From assembly GCA_040507985.1 (NCBI GenBank), contig JBEVNR010000050.1, positions 1 to 5,589 on the forward strand: a DNA stretch of 5,589 nt. Direction: 5' to 3'. How positions within the stretch are numbered: position 1 is the stretch's first letter; each line of letters begins with the position of its first letter. The notes under the pieces were generated by a model, which worked only from the letters and a program-made list of their open reading frames with translations, was not told the origin of the DNA and ran no database searches. This stretch comes from JBEVNR01 sp040507985 (lineage in GTDB: Bacteria > Pseudomonadota > Alphaproteobacteria > Rickettsiales > UBA6187). The position numbers and the translations under genes are program-made. Below, piece after piece: positions 1 through 5,491 of this stretch.

Positions 1-374
1 CTCTTCCCGAACCGGAGCCGCTGCCCGAACCGGAGCCTCTTCCCGAATCCGAGCCTCTTCCCGAACCCGAGCCTCTGCCCGAACGGGAACCGCTGCCCGA
101 ACCCGAGCCTCTGCCCGAACCGGAGCCTCTTCCCGAACCCGAGCCTCTCCCCTAACCGGTACCTCTGCCCGAACCCGAGACTCTTCCCGAACCGGAGCCT
201 CTCCCCGAACCCGAGACTCTTCCCGAACCGGAGCCTCTTCCCGAACCCGAGCCTCTCCCCGAACCGGAGCCTCTCCCCGAACCGGAGCCTCTCCCCGAAC
301 CCGAGCCTCTCCCCGAACGGGAACCGCTGCCCGAACCCGAGCCTCTTCCCGAACCCGAGCCTCTGCCCGAACCT
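1..374 (+). repeat. 18-bp tandem repeat encoding a (P-L-P-E-P-E)n array
   Basis: About 20.5 head-to-tail copies of an 18-bp unit of the form CCT-CTN-CCC-GAA-CCN-GAG are present, and the array continues off the left edge. Read in the frame of position 3 it gives Pro-Leu-Pro-Glu-Pro-Glu. Variation is concentrated at the third base of the Leu codon (CTT, CTC, CTG) and at the second CCN codon. The first Glu is almost always GAA and the second almost always GAG, so copies are related at DNA level rather than by protein selection alone. Variant units include Thr for Pro at 180 and 216, Ser at 48-50, and Arg-Glu (CGG-GAA) at 84-89 and 318-323. The unit at 144-161 is aberrant and carries a stop. The opposite strand reads as a Gly-Ser-Gly-Arg shadow and is not treated as a gene. 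Confidence 0.97.
3..155 (+). pseudogene. 5' fragment of Pro-Glu repeat protein, ended by an in-frame TAA
   Basis: This frame is open from the left window edge and consists only of the Pro-Leu-Pro-Glu-Pro-Glu repeat until TAA at 153-155. The same frame continues with the same repeat immediately after the stop and runs to TAA at 846-848, so both pieces were evidently one gene. The repeat unit holding the stop reads CCC-TAA-CCG-GTA where its neighbours read CCC-GAA-CCG-GAG, so three bases differ within nine. The true start lies outside the window. The stop may be a real nonsense mutation or a consensus error, because tandem repeats are hard to assemble. If it is an error, this and the downstream part are one intact protein. 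The function of the family is not recognised. Confidence 0.6.
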
Positions 375-428
375 AAAAAAACGGCAAAAAAAACGCCGCC
401 GCCTTCTCCTGCCAAGCCTAGGGATAAG

Positions 429-848
429 GTGAGGCCCAAAGACGTTCCCGCAAAAGCGCCGCCGACGCCCGCTCCGCACATCCACGTGACCGACGAAGAA
501 CTCGCCGTATTGGAAGCCGGATTGTTTGGAGGATTCATTCCAAAAAAACGTACGGAGCCGGAACCCTATACGCAGAAAATGATACCTTCGTTTTCTTACG
601 GCGTTGCCGAATCGTTTGAAGAAAACGATTTTGCGGCGTTGGAAGCGGACATATTAAAAAATTTTGATTTTTCCGGCATGGATTTCACGTCGGCGACGCC
701 GGAACCTACGCCGGAGCCGGTTGTCCCGCCGCCGGAGGAAGACGATGACGTCGTCGTCGCGGTCAGCACGACGGTGCTTTCCCCTTCGCCCAAGGCCCTG
801 AAAAAAACGGAGGGCAATGCCGCGCCTCCGACCCCTTCGCAGACATAA
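429..848 (+). CDS. Pro/Glu-rich repeat protein, C-terminal part (possible GTG start); unknown function
   Basis: The frame is open from 156 to the stop at 846-848. The only ATG, GTG or TTG near its beginning is GTG at 429, with AGGGA just upstream as a weak ribosome site, so a 139-residue product is possible if the upstream stop is real. Otherwise this is the C-terminus of a longer protein. Order of segments: Glu-Pro repeat (156-374), a basic Lys/Pro/Ala linker (about 375-475), an acidic helical motif DEELAVLEAGLFGGF (residues 22-36 from GTG 429), a second related motif ENDFAALEADILKNF (residues 65-79), then PEPTPEP, an acidic EEDDD patch and a low-complexity tail. There is no signal peptide or membrane segment in the visible part. 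The EP-then-KP layout resembles the periplasm-spanning linker of TonB, but no TonB C-terminal domain is present. It ends 10 bp before the amidase gene, so the two are probably co-transcribed. Not a recognised family. Confidence 0.6.
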   Translation: MRPKDVPAKAPPTPAPHIHVTDEELAVLEAGLFGGFIPKKRTEPEPYTQKMIPSFSYGVAESFEENDFAALEADILKNFDFSGMDFTSATPEPTPEPVVPPPEEDDDVVVAVSTTVLSPSPKALKKTEGNAAPPTPSQT

Positions 849-854
849 GGGAGA
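847..854 (+). promoter_or_regulatory. ribosome binding site deciding the amidase start
   Basis: AAGGGAGA at 847-854 overlaps the TAA stop of the upstream gene and lies at normal distance from ATG 859. It supports ATG 859 over the in-frame ATG 817, which sits inside the upstream gene and adds 14 Arg-rich residues not expected in the family. The overlap of stop codon and ribosome site suggests coupling by terminating ribosomes. Confidence 0.65.
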
Positions 855-858
855 CGTC

Positions 859-1587
859 ATGGATGTTATTTATCGTCCGTCCCCCAACGTATCGGATCGC
901 CCCGCCGGGTGCGCGATCGATACGATCGTCTTGCATTACACCGGCATGAAGACGGCGCAAGACGCGCTTGACCGGTTGTGCGCATCGCGCTACGAGGTCA
1001 GCGCCCATTACCTGGCGGACGAAAACGGCGACGTCTACGCGCTGGCGCCGGAATATAAAAAAGCATGGCACGCCGGCATCAGCAGTTGGCGAGGAAAAAG
1101 CGACGTCAACGAAAATTCCGTCGGCATAGAAATCGTCAATCCCGGCCACGAATTCGGCTATCGCCCCTTTCCTGACGCGCAAATTGCGTCGGTGATCGCG
1201 CTGTGCCGCGACGTGATGCGGCGCCATGCGGTCCCCGCGCGCAACGTCGTGGGACATTCCGACGTCGCCCCGAACCGCAAGCAAGACCCGGGCGAATTGT
1301 TTCCGTGGAAAACCCTTGCGGAGGAAGGCGTCGGAGAATGGCCGTCGGCGCTCAATCGTTTTCCCAAAGAAAACGGAATCCTCTTCTTTCCCTATTCCTC
1401 CGATCCCGGCGTGCGCGACATGCAGCGCAGATTGCGGGAATACGGCTATTTCATTCGGGCGGACGGCGTATACGCCAAAAAAACCGAAGCCGTGGTAAGG
1501 GCGTTCAAGCGGCGCTTCGTTCCCCACGCGCTCAGCGTCACGTGGGACGAGCATAGCGAATACGCGCTAAGCGCGCTGGAAGCGTAA
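859..1587 (+). CDS. N-acetylmuramoyl-L-alanine amidase, AmpD/AmiD type (Amidase_2 plus C-terminal peptidoglycan-binding-like domain)
   Basis: A 242-residue zinc amidase that cleaves the bond between N-acetylmuramic acid (or its 1,6-anhydro form) and the L-alanine of the stem peptide. The Amidase_2 fold spans about residues 1-160. Predicted zinc ligands are H26 (in IVLHYTGM), H133 and D143 (in GHSDVAPNRKQDPG). E91 (in VGIEIVN) and K141 match the catalytic Glu and Lys of AmpD. Residues about 182-240 (DPGVRDMQRRLREYGYFI...) look like a PG_binding_1 three-helix domain, as in AmiD and many alphaproteobacterial AmpD-like proteins. The N-terminus has no signal peptide or lipobox, which favours cytoplasmic muropeptide recycling over an envelope role, though this is inferred. 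ATG 859 is preferred because of its ribosome site. Whether to call it ampD or amiD cannot be settled here, so no symbol is given. The gene converges on rsmA. Confidence 0.93.
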   Translation: MDVIYRPSPNVSDRPAGCAIDTIVLHYTGMKTAQDALDRLCASRYEVSAHYLADENGDVYALAPEYKKAWHAGISSWRGKSDVNENSVGIEIVNPGHEFGYRPFPDAQIASVIALCRDVMRRHAVPARNVVGHSDVAPNRKQDPGELFPWKTLAEEGVGEWPSALNRFPKENGILFFPYSSDPGVRDMQRRLREYGYFIRADGVYAKKTEAVVRAFKRRFVPHALSVTWDEHSEYALSALEA

Positions 1588-1643
1588 ACAATGCCGGGAG
1601 CGACACGCTTAGCTACGGCCGCACGCGGCTGCCGAAGAGAAGG

Positions 1644-2534
1644 TCATGCAAGAGGTTTAATATGTGACGTCCTCGCCTCCCACGCATTCGCGATGCAACA
1701 AAACTCTTCCGGTGAGACGGTTTCGGCGCGGCGCGATCCGTCGACGCCGCAGGCGGTAAGCAACGCGTCGACGTCGTGCGGGAAATGCCCCCTTAGGCCG
1801 TTGCGAAGGGTTTTGCGGCGCGTTGCGAACGCGGCCTTAACGACCGTCTCCAGCGTATTCACGTTTGACACGGGAACGCGCGGCGTCTCCCTAAAGCGCA
1901 TGTGCAACACCGAAGAGAGCACCTTCGGCGGAGGAACGAACGTCTCCGGCGGCACGTCCGCCACGATCTCGACGTCGGCGAACAGATAAGCTTTCACGGC
2001 CGGCCGGCCGTAGTGATTGTCGCCCGGCATGGCGGAGAAACGCTCCGCGACTTCGCGCTGCACCATGACCGTCGCCGCCTCGACGCGCCCCTTCATGCCA
2101 AGCCAGCGCATCAATAATTCGCTCGATATGTTATAGGGAAGGTTGGCGACGACGTGAATTTTTTCCCCGTCCGCACCGTAATCATATTGGAGTGCGTCTT
2201 CCTCGCGCACGATAAGCGCGCCTTGGGACGCCGGAGCGATGCGCCGCCGCATGACGTCCGCCGCCCACGGATCTTTCTCTATCGCGTCGATGCGGGCGAC
2301 GTCGCATCGCAGCAGCGAGCGCGTCAGGGTGCCGGCGCCCGGGCCAATCTCCGCCACGCGTTTACCGGTAAGGTCGCCGTGGGCGAACACGATGCGGTCG
2401 GTCACGTCCGCGTCGACGATAAAATGCTGGCCAAGCTCCTTGCGCGGCCTCCACCCTTCTTGCCGCAACAACGTTTCGGCGGAAGGGAGCGCGTCCAGTG
2501 CGTCGCGCCGCCGTGCGAGATCAGCTCCGCTCAT
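1644..2534 (-). CDS. rsmA: 16S rRNA (adenine(1518)-N(6)/adenine(1519)-N(6))-dimethyltransferase RsmA (KsgA)
   Basis: A complete 296-residue S-adenosylmethionine-dependent methyltransferase that dimethylates the two adjacent adenines in the helix 45 loop of 16S rRNA, a late checkpoint of 30S assembly in the cytoplasm. Visible family marks, in order: RKELGQHFIVD (31-41), SAM-binding motif I VAEIGPGAGTLTRSLL (60-75), acidic IEKD (85-88), EEDAL (111-115), catalytic motif IV NLPYNISS (131-138), MVQREVAERF (157-166), PPPKVLSSVL (201-210) and FATRRKTLRNGL (236-247). Length is slightly above the usual 260-290 because of an N-terminal extension of about 25 residues. Its ATG overlaps the TGA of the dehydrogenase gene upstream (ATGA), and no clear ribosome site is visible, so translation is probably coupled. 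In many proteobacteria rsmA follows pdxA. Here the partner is a dehydrogenase. Loss of RsmA is known to give kasugamycin resistance. This copy looks intact. Confidence 0.96.
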   Translation of the reverse strand: MSGADLARRRDALDALPSAETLLRQEGWRPRKELGQHFIVDADVTDRIVFAHGDLTGKRVAEIGPGAGTLTRSLLRCDVARIDAIEKDPWAADVMRRRIAPASQGALIVREEDALQYDYGADGEKIHVVANLPYNISSELLMRWLGMKGRVEAATVMVQREVAERFSAMPGDNHYGRPAVKAYLFADVEIVADVPPETFVPPPKVLSSVLHMRFRETPRVPVSNVNTLETVVKAAFATRRKTLRNGLRGHFPHDVDALLTACGVDGSRRAETVSPEEFCCIANAWEARTSHIKPLA

Positions 2535-3895
2535 GCGCCGAGAATCGTTTTAACGTTCGCGAACTCCCTTACGCCCTCGCACGCCAGTTCCCGCCCGTAG
2601 CCGCTCGATTTTATGCCCCCGAAGGGAAAGGCGGCGTCGGAGCGGAAAAAGTCGTTGATCGCGCACCCCCCCGCCTCGTATAAATCGGCGGCGAAACGAC
2701 GCGCCCTGTCTAAGTCGCGCGAAAACACCGCGCCGCCCAATCCGAAGCGCGACGCATTGGCCAGGCGCACGGCGTTGCCTTCGTCCTTCGCTTTCAGTAT
2801 GGACGCGACCGGACCGAACGTCTCTTCCGCGCAGCATGCGGGAATGGAGTCGTCGCAGGCGAGAACGGTGGCGGGATAGGCGGCGCCGTCCTCGGCATAA
2901 TCGCCCCCAAGCAGCAGGCGCGCGCCGTCGGCCAGGCTTTCCGTCACGATTTTATGCAAGCGCTTCGCCGCCGTCGCCGAGACGAGCGGGGCAAGCGTCG
3001 TGCCGGCGTTTTGCGGATCGGCGACGCGATAGGCGCGCATCTTCTCGAGAACGGCGCCGACGAACGCGTCGTATACCGCCTCGTGCGCGATAAAGCGCTT
3101 CGCCGCGACGCAGCTTTGTCCGGCGTTGAGCATGCGGCTTTGCACGCAGGAAGAGGCGGCAAGGGCGACGTCGGCGTCTTCCAGCACGACGTAGGCGTCG
3201 CTGCCGCCAAGTTCGAGAACGGTTTTTTTTAAATGTTCTCCGGCCGTTTTCGCGACGGCCCGTCCGGCCCGCTCGCTGCCGGTGAGCGTCACGGCGGCAA
3301 TGCGGGAATCGGCGATCAGGCGGTGCGTCTCCTCCGGCGATATGCGGAAATTTTGCAATACGCAGCCTTCCGGCGACGCCTCGTCCGCCAATCCTTCGAT
3401 TTCCGCCGCGCAGCCTTGCACGTTCGGCGCATGCTTTAGCGCGACGACGTTGCCAAGCAAGACGGCCGGCGCCAAACAGCGAAACACTTGCCAGAACGGA
3501 AAATTCCACGGCATGACGGCCAATATCGCACCGACGGGGCGAAGCGCCGCGCGCGCGCGCATGCCATGCGACGTGATGACGCGATCTTCGAGCAATTCTT
3601 CCGCATGGTCGGCGTAATAGCGGCAGAGATCGGCGCATTTATGAATTTCGGCCCGGGATTCGGCAAGCAGCTTTCCCGTCTCCCGCGTGACGGTGAGGGA
3701 AAAGCGGTCGACGTCCCGCTCGAGCAAGTCGGCCATGCGGCGCAGCGCATGCGCCTTTGATTTCACGGAGGCACGCCGACGCGCGCGAAAGCCGTTTTCC
3801 AGCTTCTCCAGCTTTCGTTCGACGGCGACGGCGTCGTCCGCTTCGTAGCGCTCGACGACTTCGCCGGAAAACGGATTGACGGAAATAAAGCTCAT
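2531..3895 (-). CDS. NAD(P)-dependent succinate-semialdehyde dehydrogenase (ALDH superfamily, Sad/GabD1-like)
   Basis: A complete 454-residue aldehyde dehydrogenase. The family oxidises succinate semialdehyde to succinate with NAD+ or NADP+, feeding the GABA shunt into the TCA cycle in the cytoplasm. Key positions: N-terminal SVNPFSGEVVERYEAD (5-20), RETGKLLAESRAEIHKCADLCRYY (71-94), PWNFPFWQVFR (129-139, with N131 of the oxyanion hole), K154 (cofactor binding), LTGSERAG (204-211), catalytic base E228 in LELGG, catalytic nucleophile C262 in NAGQSCVAAKRF, EETFGPV (357-363) and FPFGGIKSSGYGRE (423-436). The WQVFR and GQSCVAAKRF signatures and the length fit the short E. coli Sad (YneI) / mycobacterial GabD1 subfamily. 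Exact orthology is undecided, so the symbol is left empty. ATG 3895 is chosen because AAAGG lies 8 nt upstream and the family N-terminus begins there. An ATG at 3985 would add 30 basic residues that do not fit. Substrate specificity is inferred from the family. Confidence 0.93.
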   Translation of the reverse strand: MSFISVNPFSGEVVERYEADDAVAVERKLEKLENGFRARRRASVKSKAHALRRMADLLERDVDRFSLTVTRETGKLLAESRAEIHKCADLCRYYADHAEELLEDRVITSHGMRARAALRPVGAILAVMPWNFPFWQVFRCLAPAVLLGNVVALKHAPNVQGCAAEIEGLADEASPEGCVLQNFRISPEETHRLIADSRIAAVTLTGSERAGRAVAKTAGEHLKKTVLELGGSDAYVVLEDADVALAASSCVQSRMLNAGQSCVAAKRFIAHEAVYDAFVGAVLEKMRAYRVADPQNAGTTLAPLVSATAAKRLHKIVTESLADGARLLLGGDYAEDGAAYPATVLACDDSIPACCAEETFGPVASILKAKDEGNAVRLANASRFGLGGAVFSRDLDRARRFAADLYEAGGCAINDFFRSDAAFPFGGIKSSGYGRELACEGVREFANVKTILGA

Positions 3896-3937
3896 GCCCG
3901 ACGCCTTTCGCATATGATCGTTAATTAAGATGCGGCT

Positions 3938-3965
3938 ACTATACAGACGGCGGCGGGTTTTCCAA
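3938..3965 (-). promoter_or_regulatory. candidate sigma-70 promoter for the dehydrogenase-rsmA operon
   Basis: On the minus strand TTGGAA (3960-3965) is followed after 16 bp by TATAGT (3938-3943), matching 4/6 and 5/6 of the -35 and -10 consensus. Transcription would begin near 3931 and leave about 35 nt of leader to ATG 3895, with the AAAGG ribosome site inside it. This is pattern-based only. Confidence 0.4.
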
Positions 3966-3997
3966 TAGAATTTCTTCGCCGTCACCTTCTTGATTCA

Positions 3998-4042
3998 GGG
4001 CAAGAACATAAATTATTAATGCGTTAATTCATGTTTTTGCCC
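3998..4042. repeat. long imperfect inverted repeat / hairpin
   Basis: The arms GGGCAAGAACAT (3998-4009) and ATGTTTTTGCCC (4031-4042) are complementary over 12 bases with one mismatch, which would be a G-U pair in RNA transcribed rightward. Within the 21-nt spacer, ATTAA (4015-4019) and TTAAT (4024-4028) form an inner 5-bp stem closing a TGCG loop. No gene ends here and no T-run follows on either strand at the usual position, so it does not look like an ordinary terminator. It sits between two divergent candidate promoters and could be a protein-binding site, a structured leader or the remnant of a mobile element end. Confidence 0.75.
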
Positions 4043-4081
4043 GGCGCGGGAATGACGAACATAAAAATAAGGTTGCGTTCG

Positions 4082-4110
4082 TTTACAAGATATGACATAG
4101 TTCCTATGTT
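4082..4110 (+). promoter_or_regulatory. candidate sigma-70 promoter for the strawberry-notch gene
   Basis: TTTACA (4082-4087, 5/6 to the -35 consensus) and TATGTT (4105-4110, 4/6 to the -10) are separated by the optimal 17 bp. Transcription would begin near 4117, giving a leader of roughly 100 nt before ATG 4215. No strong ribosome site is seen ahead of that ATG; only GGCGAGA is present. This is pattern-based only. Confidence 0.4.
4095..4109. promoter_or_regulatory. operator-like palindrome over the -10 box
   Basis: ACATAG-TTC-CTATGT is a perfect inverted repeat with 6-bp arms and a 3-nt spacer. It overlaps the candidate -10 TATGTT (4105-4110), the usual place for a repressor site. The binding protein is unknown, and the arms are short enough that chance is possible. 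Confidence 0.35.
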
Positions 4111-4214
4111 TCCTTAAAATTTACCGCGCGACATTCTTTCCCGCTTATCGTCGTCTTTACGCTAAAAGCCCTCTTTGCTCTTACGACCGCATTCGCGACC
4201 GGCGAGAATCCGCC

Positions 4215-5468
4215 ATGGCGGAACTATCGCAACCGGAGACATGGCAGCAGGTCTGCACGTCGCCTCTCGTTACCAAAACGGCAGTATCAACCGGGTATTT
4301 GCCGGAGCATGATCCGGGTCGCGGTTCCGTTCCTTACGTTCCAAGATATAGTTTTGATGGCGTTAAGGACCATCCTAGCAAGGTAGAGATTGACTTTTTC
4401 TTAGCCTGTGCGGAGATGCCCGACCTCTCCGGCATCTCCTTGTCGCTTCCGCAAGAAGCATGGGATAATTTATCAAGCCTGCAATTGGAATTCTTGTTGC
4501 TTGCGACATATGCTATGCGACGCGGCGCGACGGCTAACGGCATTCTCTCGGCCATACTCAACGCCGACGGCACCGGCGTCGGAAAAACGCGTCAAATTTT
4601 GGCCCTGATCATGTTGTTCCTGCTGGTTGGCTATGGGAATAACGGTAACGCTCCTTCGTCGTCCAACGCTTCGTGCCGGGGTCTCTTTTTGACCGCCAAC
4701 GCCGATCTCGCCAAGGCCTTAAAGAGCGAATGGAAGGTTCTGGGAGGACAAGAAAATTGTATAATATCATCAGTCTCCGACTCGCCTTCACCTGCAATTC
4801 TTTGCACCAGTTACACAGTCTTCGCAAAAGATGACAATAACAATGATATCGTGAGGTGGTGGTTGAAAGGCGCATCCGAGGTCATGATTGTTGCGGACGA
4901 AGCGCATAAGATACTATCGCAATCTAAAAAAACACAACGTTTCAATAATTTTCAATCGTTAGTCAAAGACTTTCCGAATGCCTTCATCCCGAATTTTTCC
5001 GCAACGCCGGCCGACACTATTGAGGGATTGGCTTCATCATGGCGATCATTTCTCAGTATACCCGGTGTTGCGCAGCAAAACGTACCTCCCGGATTGAGCG
5101 TTAGCCTGATTTCGGGTGCACTCCAATTCGCAAAAGAAAGCGCCCATCCCGAAATTATGAGCGCAAAAAACACATTGCATAAAGCCGCGATCGTGCAAAT
5201 GGCAAACGAGGGTATATACGTATTGAGAAGGTTAGAGATGAGTGGCATACGGTGGAGTAGACAATCGATTTCTATGGAAACCATCCACCCAACCTTGAAT
5301 ATGACTTATCGCGCAATTTACGACGATTACGCATTCTATCTCATGAATTTGTTCATAGGCTTGAACGATACCAAAAATATGCTAACGCTAGCGCAGAAAG
5401 TCATGAACGAAGTGGCAAGCCACTTTCACGCGTTGAGCGCGATAGAGTATGCAAAAGATAGGCTCTAG
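4215..5468 (+). pseudogene. strawberry notch (SBNO)-family helicase, N-terminal ATPase half only; 3' end lost
   Basis: The 417-residue product matches the N-terminal half of SBNO-type superfamily 2 helicases. Recognisable blocks: YVPRYSFDGVKDHPSKVE (41-58, the family 'HPxxxVE' entry), LSSLQLEFLLLATYAM (86-101), Walker A DGTGVGKTRQI (118-128, with K124), motif II DEAHK (228-232), motif III FSATPAD (261-267) and NEGIYVLRRLEMSGIRW (331-347), which parallels the family's 'GMYIARQLSFSGV' segment. SBNO proteins usually exceed 900 residues and carry a second helicase domain. This one stops at TAG 5466-5468, around the stretch that leads into that domain. The end of an IS1595-type transposase lies on the other strand just beyond, so truncation by insertion is the likely cause. 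The last few codons may be element sequence. Bacterial SBNO proteins are often found on phages and plasmids, and the AT-richer codon use here, unlike the genes to the left, fits transfer. The start at ATG 4215 is the first in frame, with only a weak ribosome site. The fragment could still be expressed as a lone ATPase domain. Confidence 0.8.
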
Positions 5469-5491
5469 ACTAGCGCCATGACTAGCGCTTG
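5468..5491 (+). repeat. 12-bp direct repeat at the helicase/IS junction
   Basis: GACTAGCGC occurs at 5468-5476 and again at 5480-5488, a 12-bp period repeated twice. It begins on the last base of the helicase stop codon and runs over the transposase stop (5482-5484, minus strand). It probably belongs to the terminal region of the insertion sequence. The second copy can also pair weakly with the first (AGCGC with GCGCT, 8-nt loop), too weak to call a terminator. Confidence 0.6.

Larger units (their letters stand above)
3896..4214. other. divergent intergenic region between the dehydrogenase operon and the strawberry-notch gene
   Basis: These 319 bp contain no credible gene. The frame of the downstream gene is open back to 4101 but has no plausible start or family-like sequence there. 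The region is markedly AT-rich at 4000-4040 and 4061-4120 compared with both flanks on the left. It holds, left to right, a leftward candidate promoter (3938-3965), a long imperfect inverted repeat (3998-4042), a 9-bp direct repeat GAACATAAA (4004-4012 and 4057-4065), and a rightward candidate promoter (4082-4110) whose -10 is covered by a palindrome (4095-4109). Confidence 0.8.

Noticed and set aside
1..374. CRISPR array
   Set aside because: The repeat has no unique spacers. It is a continuous in-frame 18-bp coding tandem repeat.
152..538. Minus-strand Gly-Ser-Gly-Arg repeat ORF (128 aa)
   Set aside because: It is the reverse-strand shadow of the 18-bp repeat. The plus frame continues into non-repetitive coding sequence while this one does not lead to any recognisable domain.
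763..1554. Long minus-strand ORF (263 aa) opposite the amidase
   Set aside because: The plus strand encodes a clear zinc amidase with all catalytic residues. The antisense product is Arg/Val-rich with no family features, typical of GC-rich shadows.
1580..1610. Inverted repeat AAGCGT...ACGCTT as a terminator between the convergent genes
   Set aside because: The stem is only 6 bp with a 19-nt loop and has no T-run on either strand. A nearby GCCGC/GCGGC hairpin has a 2-nt loop and also no T-run.
1591..1989. Plus-strand ORF (132 aa) after the amidase
   Set aside because: It overlaps the conserved C-terminal half of rsmA on the other strand and shows no domain.
2952..3638. Minus-strand Arg-rich ORF (228 aa)
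   Set aside because: It is an alternative frame inside the aldehyde dehydrogenase, whose motifs are complete in the chosen frame.
3896..3985. 30-residue N-terminal extension of the dehydrogenase from ATG 3985
   Set aside because: The extension is basic, unlike the family, would cover the candidate promoter, and the AAAGG site fits ATG 3895.
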